A model generated the notes under the pieces. That model saw nothing but the letters and a program-made list of their open reading frames with translations, ran no database searches and was not told the origin of the DNA. From Dermatophilaceae bacterium (GTDB taxonomy: Bacteria > Actinomycetota > Actinomycetes > Actinomycetales > Dermatophilaceae), in assembly GCA_014377705.1 (NCBI GenBank), contig JACMPC010000267.1, positions 1-33,590 on the forward strand: a DNA stretch of 33,590 nucleotides. The letters run 5' to 3'. A program made the translations under genes and the position numbers. Below are positions 1-6,911 of the stretch, piece by piece. Position 1 is the first letter of the stretch. Each line of letters begins with the position of its first letter.

Positions 1-1
1 C

Positions 2-364
2 ACAACGGCGACCATGATCCACGGCACCATGCCGCGCGACAGGGTCGACGTCATGGACGTGAGCACGCGGCTGTCGCAGACCGACGCCGTGGACGTGTCT
101 GCCTACCTGCTGTCAAGGAGCCACCCCTACAACGAACGCTTCGTCAGCGACTGGACCGGCGTGGGGCCCACTGGAATGCCGAACTGGCTGACGAGAGATT
201 CTAGCGCCTCCTACGACTTCACGATGCCGCGAAGCGACGCGGGGGTGGCAACCGACGACCCGGCCATGCCGCCGATGTTCACCAGAGAACAGCACGTCTA
301 CGGCCCCTTTCAGCCCATCGACGCCGCACTCAAGGCCGCCCGCAACGCCCGCGGCTACCCGTGA
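2..364 (+). CDS. c-type cytochrome, C-terminal part (5' end outside window)
   Basis: The reading frame is open from the left edge and stops at TGA 362-364, so only about 120 C-terminal residues are present. The visible part matches the last section of a cytochrome c domain of the TsdA/SoxD-like kind: a MIHGTMPRD segment supplies the likely axial methionine, followed by a DAVDVSAYLLSRSHP helix like the usual DVAAYV-S-RP end of these domains. After it comes a tail with a QHVYGPFQPI motif that I associate with TsdA-like periplasmic cytochromes. The haem-binding CxxCH motifs must lie upstream and cannot be checked. It would be an exported haem electron carrier or oxidoreductase. A ferredoxin-like gene follows 84 bp downstream on the same strand, so the two may share a transcript and a redox chain. 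The family call is moderately sure; the substrate is unknown. Confidence 0.6.
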   Translation, partial: TTATMIHGTMPRDRVDVMDVSTRLSQTDAVDVSAYLLSRSHPYNERFVSDWTGVGPTGMPNWLTRDSSASYDFTMPRSDAGVATDDPAMPPMFTREQHVYGPFQPIDAALKAARNARGYP

Positions 365-448
365 GCCCAGCCAAGGGCTAGGGCGGCCGGCATGAGGGTC
401 TGAAGGCCAAAGCCACTGACACAGAAAACGAGACGAAGGAGGCACCAG

Positions 449-1596
449 GTGCGACCGCTCGGACTTGCGGGCTATCTGTTCGGCGGGCTCGGCCGGTCCG
501 GCCTGCGGGTCCTGGCCGAGCGCTGCCTGCGAGCCAGCGGATCCGACTGCCGGGCCTGCGTCGCCATCTGCCCGGCCATGGCGCTTCGCCTTGTTCCTGC
601 GGGCAGCAGCGATGCTCCGCAGTCGGAGCTGACCCGCTGCACCGACTGCGGGCTGTGCGCGGCGACCTGCCCCTCCGGCGCCATCGCCGGGGTGGGCGTC
701 CCGCCAGCAGCGTTGACCAGGGAGGCAGAGCGCCAGTCGTCCTCGATGAACGTGGTCTGCGGGCCTGCCCGAACAGGGCTGCCTGACAAGGAAAGGAACC
801 ATGCCTTCCCGGTCAGCTGTCTGGCCGGGTTGCACCCCGAGACCGTCGTTGCCACCGCGCGCGCCCTCCAGCCGGGCTCGGCACTCACCCTGGTCCACGG
901 GCAGTGCTTGCAATGCCCGGGCGCACAGCGGGCGCGGGTCGACGTCTGGCCCAGGAGTCAGTGGATCTGCTCCAGCGCCTGGACAATGGTGGACGCAGCG
1001 TCCTGCTCGCCCACGCCCAGACGCAAGCCCCCACGCACCAACCGGAGGTAGCAGCGCACCCGCCCGCCGCCCGCCGTGGCTGGTCGCGCCGCGAACTGAT
1101 CACCGCCGGCCGGTCCGCGGCCCGGGCGGCTCCGACCCCGGCGGTGACATCGCCTCGGACTGAGCTGCTCAGATACAGCGCAGAGCCGTCATCGGTAACC
1201 TTGCAGCTCACCCACCCAGTCGACGCCACGGGATGCACCTTCTGCCACGCGTGCGCTGTGGTGTGCCCCACCCAGGCGCTGGTCGTAGGCCGCCTTCCCA
1301 CAGACGGCACTGAACCGGACGGCGCCGCGACCGGGCTTCAGCTAGCGCTGGACCCGGTTCGGTGTGTCGGCTGCGGCAGGTGCGCGCACGTGTGCGTCGA
1401 AGACCTGTTCACTCTCGGTCGCGCGCCCGGGCGAGTCATCGGGGATCCGGCCCGAGCAGCTCGGCTGATCGTGCTCGCCCGAGGCCAACGGCCCAACTGC
1501 CACATGTGCGCTCAGCCACTTGCGCCTCGTGAGCAGGAGATCTGCCGCCGGTGCGAGTCCGCCAGCGCGCTCGTCGCCGACGTCTTGGCGCGATAG
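449..1596 (+). pseudogene. multi-cluster 4Fe-4S (polyferredoxin-like) protein interrupted by one frameshift
   Basis: Translation starts at GTG 449 behind an ideal AAGGAGG at 436-442. The first frame carries two ferredoxin motifs, CRACVAICP and CTDCGLCAATCP, then a conserved-looking HGQCLQCP segment. At about 946-949 coding sense moves to the -1 frame, which is open to TAG at 1594-1596. That frame continues the helix as LAQESVDLLQRL and adds CTFCHACAVVCP, CVGCGRCAHVC and a zinc-ribbon-like CHMCA...CRRC pair near the end. Adding one T (GTCTGG to GTCTTGG) would restore a single protein of about 380 residues. Read separately, the halves are 449-1051 (200 residues, with a nonsense tail) and 904-1596 (230 residues, no good RBS). 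The intact protein would be a cytoplasmic electron-transfer protein with four clusters, probably serving the upstream cytochrome or an oxidoreductase outside the window. The break could be genuine decay or an assembly error. Confidence 0.65.
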
Positions 1597-1909
1597 GGGG
1601 GTTGCTCAGTTGCCGCACAGGTGTTGGAGAGAGACCTCGACCGGATGGCAGGCTGTGAGCGAAGAAGCATCGGAGCCAGGATCTGATGCTCGTCGGGGAT
1701 CACCGCCTGCGTTTACGGTACGTAGACGCCTACCTCACGGTACGAGGGATGGAGTCTGATGGCGAAGCCAAGTAGCCATGTAGGTTCGTACGGCGAGACG
1801 CATCACTGTCCGCGCGCCCTTCGCGGCAGAAGTGTGTTTTCAGATGACGAGTGGGACATTCGGATCCCGCGAAGCGATCGACTTCCGTAACCAAGGCGGC
1901 ACGAGTAGC
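1597..1909. other. intergenic region, no gene seen
   Basis: I see no supportable gene here. Short open frames lack an RBS and resemble no protein. The only visible structure is a direct repeat of ACGGTACG at 1715-1722 and 1737-1744, 22 bp apart, in a stretch that also contains GTAG/CTAC inverted arms. Its meaning is unknown. Confidence 0.4.
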
Positions 1910-1925
1910 ATCATCAAATGATGAT
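1910..1925. promoter_or_regulatory. candidate VapB operator (inverted repeat)
   Basis: A perfect 7-bp inverted repeat, ATCATCA-AA-TGATGAT, lies 23 bp upstream of the vapB start. Ribbon-helix-helix antitoxins usually repress their own operon by binding such palindromes, so this is the natural candidate for VapB/VapBC autoregulation. The assignment rests on symmetry and position only. Confidence 0.45.
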
Positions 1926-1948
1926 CGTCGAGATGCCTGGAGGTAAGC

Positions 1949-2140
1949 ATGAGGACTACACTGGTCCTGGATGATGACCTCATCCGTGAGGCCCAGCGCT
2001 TGACGGGCACCAGTGAGAAGAGCGCACTGGTGCGACAGGCACTGCGGGCGCTGATCGAGCGTGAGAGTGCTCAGCGCCTCGCTCGACTGGCGGGAAGTGA
2101 ACCTGCCTTGAGCGCGATCCCGAGGCGTCGTACGACGTGA
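1949..2140 (+). CDS. vapB: type II antitoxin, VapB family
   Basis: This 63-residue protein begins with MRTTLVLDDDLIREAQRLTG, the beta strand and first helix of a ribbon-helix-helix DNA-binding domain typical of actinobacterial VapB antitoxins. The C-terminal half (about residues 40-63), ending ...AIPRRRTT, is the expected flexible toxin-neutralising tail. The start is fixed by GGAGG at 1939-1943, five bases before ATG. Its stop overlaps the vapC GTG start (GTGA, 2137-2140), so toxin and antitoxin are translationally coupled. It should bind VapC and repress its own promoter through the palindrome just upstream. Length and order are normal for the family. Confidence 0.88.
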   Translation: MRTTLVLDDDLIREAQRLTGTSEKSALVRQALRALIERESAQRLARLAGSEPALSAIPRRRTT

Positions 2141-2523
2141 TCCTCGTCGACACCTCGGTCTGGATCGACCACCTCCGAGTCGGAGTTCCTCAGCTCACCG
2201 CGCTCCTCCAGGAAGCCCAAGTGCTGGCTCACCCCTGGGTGATCGGCGAGCTCGCGCTCGGCCAGCTCTCTCGTCGCAGAGAAATCCTCGGCCTTCTGAG
2301 CAACCTCCCACAAGCAAAAGTCGCCACTGAGGCCGAGGTGATGACCCTGGTCGAAACCCAGCACCTGTTTGGACTCGGAATCGGTTATGTCGATGGCCAC
2401 CTCCTCGCAGCGACCTTATTGACAACAGATGCGAGCCTGTGGACCCGCGACAAGCGACTCGCCGCTGCCGCTGCAGATCTCGGAATCTCATACCGGACGG
2501 CGGGCAAGTCGTCACGCCAGTAG
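2137..2523 (+). CDS. vapC: type II toxin, VapC family PIN-domain ribonuclease
   Basis: This 128-residue PIN-domain protein should be a Mg-dependent endoribonuclease that cleaves structured RNA (tRNA or rRNA in studied members) when not held by VapB. The acidic active-site residues are visible: Asp5 in MILVDTSVWID, Glu38 in VIGELALG, Asp86 in IGYVDGHLLA and Asp105 in LWTRDKRL. The length is normal and all four positions are filled, so the toxin looks functional. It starts with GTG inside the vapB stop. The last 12 bases overlap the end of the convergent gene at 2512-2853. The RNA target cannot be told from sequence. Confidence 0.88.
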   Translation: MILVDTSVWIDHLRVGVPQLTALLQEAQVLAHPWVIGELALGQLSRRREILGLLSNLPQAKVATEAEVMTLVETQHLFGLGIGYVDGHLLAATLLTTDASLWTRDKRLAAAAADLGISYRTAGKSSRQ

Positions 2524-2853
2524 TGGCGTGACCCCGAAGCAACACCCAGCGGCAAGAGTGGACGTTGGCTGTGACGGCGCCCGTGACGACGTCTTGTCCC
2601 AGAACTGTGGCACGTCGTCGGGTCTGGGGTCGGTCCCGGCGCACCGCATCACGTCAGGTTCGCTGTCGGCGGGTAGGACCGGCACCCACCCGGACCGCTT
2701 GCGGGCCCACGTGACACGGTCGTCCAAGGGCCCGTCGACGCGCTCGACCATACGCCCGTCCGCGGCTTCGGTGTCGGCGCGCCACAGCTCCGGGTCCCCT
2801 TCGGTGGGGCTTGGCACGGGGCCGATGTAGGCGCGGTGCCCGCGATGGCTCAC
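2512..2853 (-). CDS. hypothetical protein, 113 residues
   Basis: I do not recognise a named family. The frame has strong G/C third positions and a convincing start: GTG at 2853 preceded on the minus strand by GGGGGGAG five bases upstream, giving MSHRGHRAYIGPVPSPTEGD. The frame is open further upstream but loses its coding look there. The middle part (ELWRADTEAADGRMVERVDG, then a WARKRSG segment) resembles small actinobacterial hypothetical proteins with a WRA-EA-DGR-xERVDG core, from memory only. There is no signal peptide or membrane segment. The C-terminal 30 residues look unlike a folded domain and run into the end of vapC, so the 3' end may be disrupted. Confidence 0.45.
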   Translation of the reverse strand: MSHRGHRAYIGPVPSPTEGDPELWRADTEAADGRMVERVDGPLDDRVTWARKRSGWVPVLPADSEPDVMRCAGTDPRPDDVPQFWDKTSSRAPSQPTSTLAAGCCFGVTPLLA

Positions 2854-3315
2854 CGGCACTCCCCCCTGGGAGCGACCCGCGGCGTCCATCGGCCCTGAGT
2901 TCTCTGTCAACGGCAGTCCGCTCCCTATGGCCGCGAGACTAAACCAGCCGCCGCAGTGCGCACAACAAAGCGTCCGAGCTAGGGGGCAAGACCGTGCGTC
3001 CACGCGGGCTGCAGCCTCCAAGGTTCCCGTCCTTGACCGCTGGGCCAGTGTGGCCTTACTCGAGGCCGTGGCTCGCCGCAAGAGCTAGCGGATGTCAACC
3101 CCTTAGTTGATTCAGGGCAGCGTTATCAGGCGCTGCCACTCGCCGTCTTCGGCGAATTCTTTTCAGAGAAGAGGCTGGTCGTACGCCAGCAGAGCCGCGA
3201 GGTCGTCCTTGCGTAGAGGACATGTCGAAACTCGGCTGGCGAACTGAAACCGTCCTCCACGCCTGTCGAATGCGCGGCCCTGTCCTCCTGATGGAACAAG
3301 GGCCGCCGCCTGAGA
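2854..3315. other. intergenic / degraded region
   Basis: I see no supportable gene here. On the minus strand around 3120-3220 two short pieces look coding in different frames (one reading LRKDDLAALLAYDQPL, another FAEDGEWQRLITLP before a stop). They may be the worn end of a lost gene, but neither has a start. No terminator or clear promoter was found. Confidence 0.35.
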
Positions 3316-4149
3316 TTAGCGGGCTAGGAAGGCCAGCAGGGCATCGTTGAATTGTTGTGCGTGGGAGGCGTTGATGCCGTGCGGGCCGCCTTTGATGAGG
3401 ACGAGCTCGCTGCCAGGGATGGCGTCGTGTGAGCGTTTGCCGCTGGCCGAGAAGGGGACGATGACGTCGGAGTCGCCGTGGATGACCAGCGTCGGGATGG
3501 TGATCTTGGCGACGTCGTCGCGGAAGTCGGTGCGGGCGAAGGCGGTGATGCAGTCGGCGGTGCCCTTGGGGGAAGCGAACGCGGCGATGTCGCGGGCATA
3601 AGCTCGCTGAGCCTCGCTGACTTTCAGGTCGCTCCCGGCGGTGAAGAAGTTGGTCGAAAATTCGTCCAGAAAGGCGATTCGGTCGGCGCTGACACTGGCG
3701 AGGAAGCTGGCGATCGCGTCGTCATCCAACGCGCCGTCCGGGTTTTCGCTCGACTTGTACAGAAATGGCGGGACGGCTGAGGCGAGCACGGCTTTGGCGA
3801 TCCGGTCGGTGCCGTAGATGCCGATGTAGCGGGCAACTTCGCCGCCGCCCATGGAGAAGCCGACCAGGCTGGCGTCGTGCAGGTCGAGGTGTTCAAGCAG
3901 CGTGTGCAGGTCGGCGGCGAGGGTGTCGTAGTCATAGCCGCCCCACGGCTGGGAGGAGTCTCCGAAGCCACGACGGTCATAAGTGATGACGCGGTAGCCG
4001 GCGTCGAAGAGAGCAGGAATCTGGTTTTCCCACGAGCGCCCGCTCAGCGGCCAGCCGTGGATCAGCACGACCGGCTTTCCGGTGCCGTAGTCCTCGTAAT
4101 GCAACTCGATCGGGGCGTTGTTCTCGGTGCCTACCTGCAGTCTGGTCAT
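3316..4149 (-). CDS. alpha/beta hydrolase, non-haem chloroperoxidase / esterase type
   Basis: This 277-residue protein is of the size and pattern of cofactor-free bacterial haloperoxidases and related esterases. It shows the oxyanion motif HGWPLSGRSW (31-40), the nucleophile elbow GFSMGGG with Ser99, the acid Asp228 in HGDSDVIVP and the base His257 in GGPHG. YDRRGFGDSSQPW (58-70) is the usual block after strand 4. There is no signal peptide, so it is cytoplasmic. In vivo such enzymes hydrolyse esters or act as perhydrolases; the natural substrate cannot be read. The ATG at 4149 has GGAGG five bases upstream, inside a 6-bp inverted repeat. It is divergent from an OhrR-like regulator, which probably controls it and links it to peroxide or electrophile stress. 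Confidence 0.85.
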   Translation of the reverse strand: MTRLQVGTENNAPIELHYEDYGTGKPVVLIHGWPLSGRSWENQIPALFDAGYRVITYDRRGFGDSSQPWGGYDYDTLAADLHTLLEHLDLHDASLVGFSMGGGEVARYIGIYGTDRIAKAVLASAVPPFLYKSSENPDGALDDDAIASFLASVSADRIAFLDEFSTNFFTAGSDLKVSEAQRAYARDIAAFASPKGTADCITAFARTDFRDDVAKITIPTLVIHGDSDVIVPFSASGKRSHDAIPGSELVLIKGGPHGINASHAQQFNDALLAFLAR

Positions 4150-4273
4150 GTGAACCTCCAGGTTCGGGTGGTGAGATGACGTTGCACAGTTACCTCGTGT
4201 ACAAGTGAAGCGTCTGCCAGATAAATTCCCGGGCGACAGATAGAGTCCGGGGCGGCTGAGAGGAACGGATCAC
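4150..4273. promoter_or_regulatory. divergent promoter region between hydrolase and MarR regulator
   Basis: This 124-bp gap must hold both promoters and the regulator's site. Two candidates are visible. GAACCT-CC-AGGTTC at 4152-4165 is a perfect 6-bp inverted repeat that also contains the hydrolase ribosome-binding site. The second is an imperfect dyad, TTGCAC...GTGTACAA, at 4182-4203. MarR/OhrR dimers bind imperfect palindromes of this size, but which one is used, if either, is undecided. Confidence 0.4.
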
Positions 4274-4723
4274 ATGCCCAGTCGGCGCTCTAGCCCACCG
4301 ATCGAGCTGTCTGAGATGTTGTGCTTTGACCTCTACGCCGCATCCCGCGCGCTCACTGCCGCCTACCGGCCGCTGCTGGCCGGGTTGGGGTTGGCCTACC
4401 CGCAGTACCTCGTCTTGGTGGTGCTGTGGCAAGGAAGAGAGCAAACGGTGAAGCAGCTCAGCGAGACGTTGTACCTGGACTACGGCACGCTGACACCGCT
4501 GCTGCGCCGGATGCAGAGTGATGGGCTGATCACCCGCCAGTGTCGCCTGGAGGACGAACGATCGGTCTCCATTGAGCTTTCCGCCGCCGGAGCCGAGTTG
4601 CGTTTACATGAGCGTGGTATCCATGAAGCGATTCGGTCCGGGGTCGGTCTGAATGACCAACAGGTGGCTGCCCTGCAAAGCACTCACCGATCTATTTCTG
4701 CCGCGACCGCAGCGCTGGCCTGA
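4274..4723 (+). CDS. MarR-family regulator, OhrR-like (peroxide-sensing type)
   Basis: This 149-residue winged-helix protein carries SEMLCFDLYAASRALTAAYRP at its N-terminus. Cys17 sits at the reactive-cysteine position of OhrR repressors (LCFxLYAxSR in Bacillus OhrR), and the two Tyr of the sensing pocket (YAAS and YRP) are also present. The recognition-helix block TVKQLSETLYLDYGTLTPLLRRM and the wing with DER follow at about 60-100. It should bind DNA as a dimer and release it when Cys17 is oxidised by organic hydroperoxide. The usual partner, the thiol peroxidase Ohr, is absent; the divergent gene encodes an alpha/beta hydrolase instead. The start is ATG 4274 with GAGAGGA about ten bases upstream. 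Confidence 0.82.
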   Translation: MPSRRSSPPIELSEMLCFDLYAASRALTAAYRPLLAGLGLAYPQYLVLVVLWQGREQTVKQLSETLYLDYGTLTPLLRRMQSDGLITRQCRLEDERSVSIELSAAGAELRLHERGIHEAIRSGVGLNDQQVAALQSTHRSISAATAALA

Positions 4724-5202
4724 CACCGCCCAAACACGGCATCAGTCGCCCACCGAGCGGACTGCCTGCCGACACCTCGCCGTGGGGGTCGACGTGGTTC
4801 GACGGCTGCTGAGCGAGGTCTGGGAGCGGCTACCGGGTGAGGCGTTGTACGGGATCGGAGACTGGCGGCCGGACGGATCTGTTCGTATGCCGCTCGCACC
4901 ATTGATCCCACTCGGCGCAGATTGCCGGTATGAAATGGAACGTTGAAGTTTCTGGCGCTTGCAACCTGGACGTCATCGACAAAATCGAGGCTGCGTTCGA
5001 GAGCTGCTCGGACTTACCGCGGCGCCGGGGCGTGCCGATGGCTTGCCGATCCTGCACTGGTTCGATGGCCGGCTTAGTTGGGTGATCTGGAGGTGCCAGG
5101 ATCCGGCAGATGCCAATTCGGCCCATATGGAGTAGTCGCCGACGAGCTCGCAGACAGCGCCCACAAGTGGTGCCATAAGACGTCCACTTATTGGGGAGAC
5201 CG
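4724..5202. other. intergenic region with at most one tiny ORF
   Basis: Apart from the small frame at 4930-5085, listed separately, I see no gene, terminator or repeat. The base composition and lack of long sensible frames suit degraded sequence between the regulator and the next toxin-antitoxin pair. Confidence 0.35.
4930..5085 (+). CDS. possible small protein, 51 residues
   Basis: The ATG at 4930 opens a frame reading MKWNVEVSGACNLDVIDKIE, with a plausible helix to about residue 28, then a Cys/Arg-rich end with CRSC. No good ribosome-binding site precedes it. The +2 frame downstream also looks protein-like (PILHWFDGRLSWVIW), so this may be the start of a longer gene broken by a frameshift near 5020. 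The family is not recognised. It is listed because the N-terminal part reads like a real domain start. Confidence 0.2.
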   Translation: MKWNVEVSGACNLDVIDKIEAAFESCSDLPRRRGVPMACRSCTGSMAGLVG

Positions 5203-5448
5203 ATGGCAGTCACGGCGAGCGAGGCGCGCAAGAACCTCTTCACGTTGATCGAAAGAGTCAACGACGATCGCACCCCGATCGAGATCACGTCGCGGCGGGG
5301 AGATGCCGTACTGATGTCCCGCGCCGACTACGACGCACTGGAGGAAACCGCGCACCTGCTGCATGTGCCTGCGAATGCCAAGCGCCTGATCGAGAGCCTG
5401 CAGCAAGCCAGGACAGGGCAGCGCGAAGAGCACGATCTGACCCGGTGA
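5203..5448 (+). CDS. yefM: type II antitoxin, YefM/Phd family
   Basis: This 81-residue protein starts at ATG 5203 (MAVTASEARKNLFTLIERVN), four bases after GGGGAG. A TTG twelve bases upstream is in frame but less likely. The N-terminal ASEAR-NLF-LIE-V pattern and the RRGDAVLMSRADYDAL strand-turn-helix are the hallmarks of the YefM/Phd DNA-binding fold, and the acidic or polar C-terminus binds toxin. Its stop overlaps the GTG start of the toxin (GTGA, 5445-5448). Antitoxin and complex normally repress their own promoter. The gene looks intact even though the toxin beside it is altered. Confidence 0.88.
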   Translation: MAVTASEARKNLFTLIERVNDDRTPIEITSRRGDAVLMSRADYDALEETAHLLHVPANAKRLIESLQQARTGQREEHDLTR

Positions 5449-5744
5449 GGCTGGTCTTCACTCCTCATGGATGGGGCGATTACACCTATTGGCCAGGTGC
5501 CGACCGCGCCACTCTCAAACGCATCAACCGATTGATCGACGACGCCCTGCGGGACCCCACCGAGGGCAGAGGCAAACCGGAGCCGCTTCGCCACATGCTC
5601 GCTGGAGCGTGGTCTCGACGCCCAACCGAAGAACACCGACTCGTCTACCTCGTCGATGGCGACGACCTCGCGATCTTGCAGGCACGGTTCTTCTACAAGT
5701 GCGTTCACGCATCTGCCGCGGTGGGTGTTCGACATTGCCGATGA
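5445..5744 (+). CDS. yoeB: YoeB/Txe-family toxin, C-terminus altered, probably inactive or impaired
   Basis: The protein aligns without gaps to YoeB, the ribosome-dependent mRNA interferase of the RelE fold. The N-terminal MRLVFTPHGWGDYTYW, the GKPEPLRH block with Glu46 and the WSRRPTEEHRLVY block with Arg65 are all in register. Normal family members end Tyr-His-Tyr at 82-84, with His83 acting in catalysis. Here the same place reads Phe82-Phe83-Tyr84, and the stop is missing, so translation runs on for 15 unrelated residues (KCVHASAAVGVRHCR). Loss of His83 and an added tail should weaken or abolish RNA cleavage. The unrelated sequence begins exactly where the adjacent convergent pseudogene ends, suggesting a recombination junction near 5695. 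It is translationally coupled to yefM. Confidence 0.8.
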   Translation: MRLVFTPHGWGDYTYWPGADRATLKRINRLIDDALRDPTEGRGKPEPLRHMLAGAWSRRPTEEHRLVYLVDGDDLAILQARFFYKCVHASAAVGVRHCR

Positions 5745-5756
5745 GCGTGCCTGGCC

Positions 5757-6061
5757 TCAACTCTTGACGGCGTCCGCGATCTGCAGGGCGGCCTGGCCGG
5801 GTGTGAGGTGCGCGAGATGGCATGTTGGGCGAGGCGCCAGCTGATCTCGCGCCAGTGCTGCTCCACCAGCACAGTCATGGGCATCACCAAAGTGCCGCCG
5901 GTGTAGTCGAGTACGTGGCGGGCGGTCTCGGCCACGAGCGGCCGCCACCGCGGCCAGTGCTGGAAGTTGTCCGTCTTGGGCAACCCCGGCGTGATGTCCA
6001 TAAGTGTCTCTCCGACCTTCTCAGCATCGAACACTCGTGAGTTCGGGACCAACCGCTGCGT
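5757..6061 (-). pseudogene. remnant of a TmrB-like ATP-binding protein / small-molecule kinase
   Basis: On the minus strand the stretch RVFDAEKVGETLMDITPGL, DNFQHWPRWRPLVAETARHV and LDYTGGTLVMPMTVLVEQHW matches the middle of P-loop proteins related to the tunicamycin-resistance protein TmrB. The N-terminal third with the Walker A motif is absent. After WREISWRLAQH the frame changes and only the final HLAHLTPGQAALQIADAVKS tail is left, with the stop at 5757. The gene is therefore 5'-truncated, internally deleted and frameshifted, and cannot be functional. It lies tail to tail with the altered yoeB, marking a recombined, decaying spot. Confidence 0.65.
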
Positions 6062-6107
6062 CTGGGGCGTGGAGCATCGCTCGAGGGGGTCTGCCCGAGG
6101 AAGGTGC

Positions 6108-6908
6108 TCAACGGAGCATGGCCGCACGCCCGTTGCGCTGCCCGACCTCCACGAGCCACTCATACCAGAGATCGAGTCCTTCGGTGCTCCGAGCGCTGAC
6201 CTGGAGCACGGTTGCCGCGGGGTTGACACTGGCGAGGTTGCGCAGGAAGAGCGGGAGGTCGAAGTCGAGGTGCGGGAGCAGATCAAGTTTGTTGACCAGG
6301 ACCAGCTCAACGGAGCGAAACATCACCGGGTACTTGAGAGGCTTTTCCTCGCCCTCGGTGATCGAGTACACCATGACCCGGTGGTGTGCGCCGACGTCGA
6401 ACTCGGCCGGGCAGACGAGGTTGCCGACGTTCTCGATGAACAGCAGGTCCACGGTGGCAAGGTCGAGCCTGGGCAGCGCCGAGGCGACCATCGGAGCGTC
6501 CAGGTGGCATTCGCCGCCAAAGCCGCTGGCCGTGTTCAGCAGGGCGATCTGTGCCCCGAAGCCGGCCAGCCGCTCGGCATCCAGGCTTGTCTCGATGTCA
6601 CCCTCGATGACCGCGACCCGGGTGGTGTCCGGCAGGCTGGCAAGGGTCTGACGCAAGATGGCCGTCTTACCTGCACCCGGGGAGGACATCATGTTGATCG
6701 CGGTCACGCTGGCAGCATCGAAGGTCGACCGGTTCGCTGCTGCCAGGCGGTCGTTCTCGCCGAAGATGCGTTCAAGGACGACCACCCGCTCGGGGCCGGT
6801 CTGGTAGCCCGACATGTCACCTTGGTCATCTTGGTCACCTTGGTCACAGTGTTGGTCATCGTGGTGGTCTTGGTCCGTGCCGTCCTGATGTCTGTGGAAC
6901 CTGCCCAT
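6108..6908 (-). CDS. hypB: HypB, hydrogenase nickel-insertion GTPase
   Basis: HypB delivers Ni(II) to the hydrogenase large subunit together with HypA, using GTP hydrolysis. The 266-residue protein has a Walker A SSPGAGKT (75-82), the GDIETSLDAERL block, the metal-binding Cys134-His135 in GGECHLDA, Cys166 in NLVCPAEFDVG and the guanine motif NKLD (206-209). The first 32 residues are rich in His, Asp and Gln (His5, 7, 15, 16, 20), a short nickel-storage arm; part of it is written by a 9-bp tandem repeat (6822-6848). It is the last gene of hypFCDEAB and starts 3 bp after the hypA stop. An ATG at the MSGYQTG segment would give a version without the His arm but has no better ribosome-binding site. 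Confidence 0.95.
   Translation of the reverse strand: MGRFHRHQDGTDQDHHDDQHCDQGDQDDQGDMSGYQTGPERVVVLERIFGENDRLAAANRSTFDAASVTAINMMSSPGAGKTAILRQTLASLPDTTRVAVIEGDIETSLDAERLAGFGAQIALLNTASGFGGECHLDAPMVASALPRLDLATVDLLFIENVGNLVCPAEFDVGAHHRVMVYSITEGEEKPLKYPVMFRSVELVLVNKLDLLPHLDFDLPLFLRNLASVNPAATVLQVSARSTEGLDLWYEWLVEVGQRNGRAAMLR
6822..6848. repeat. 9-bp tandem repeat inside hypB
   Basis: Three consecutive copies of TTGGTCAYM (plus strand; a partial copy precedes them) encode the Asp-Gln-Gly/Asp pattern of the HypB N-terminal arm. Slippage at such a repeat would lengthen or shorten the metal-binding arm without shifting frame. Confidence 0.6.
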
Positions 6909-6911
6909 GGC

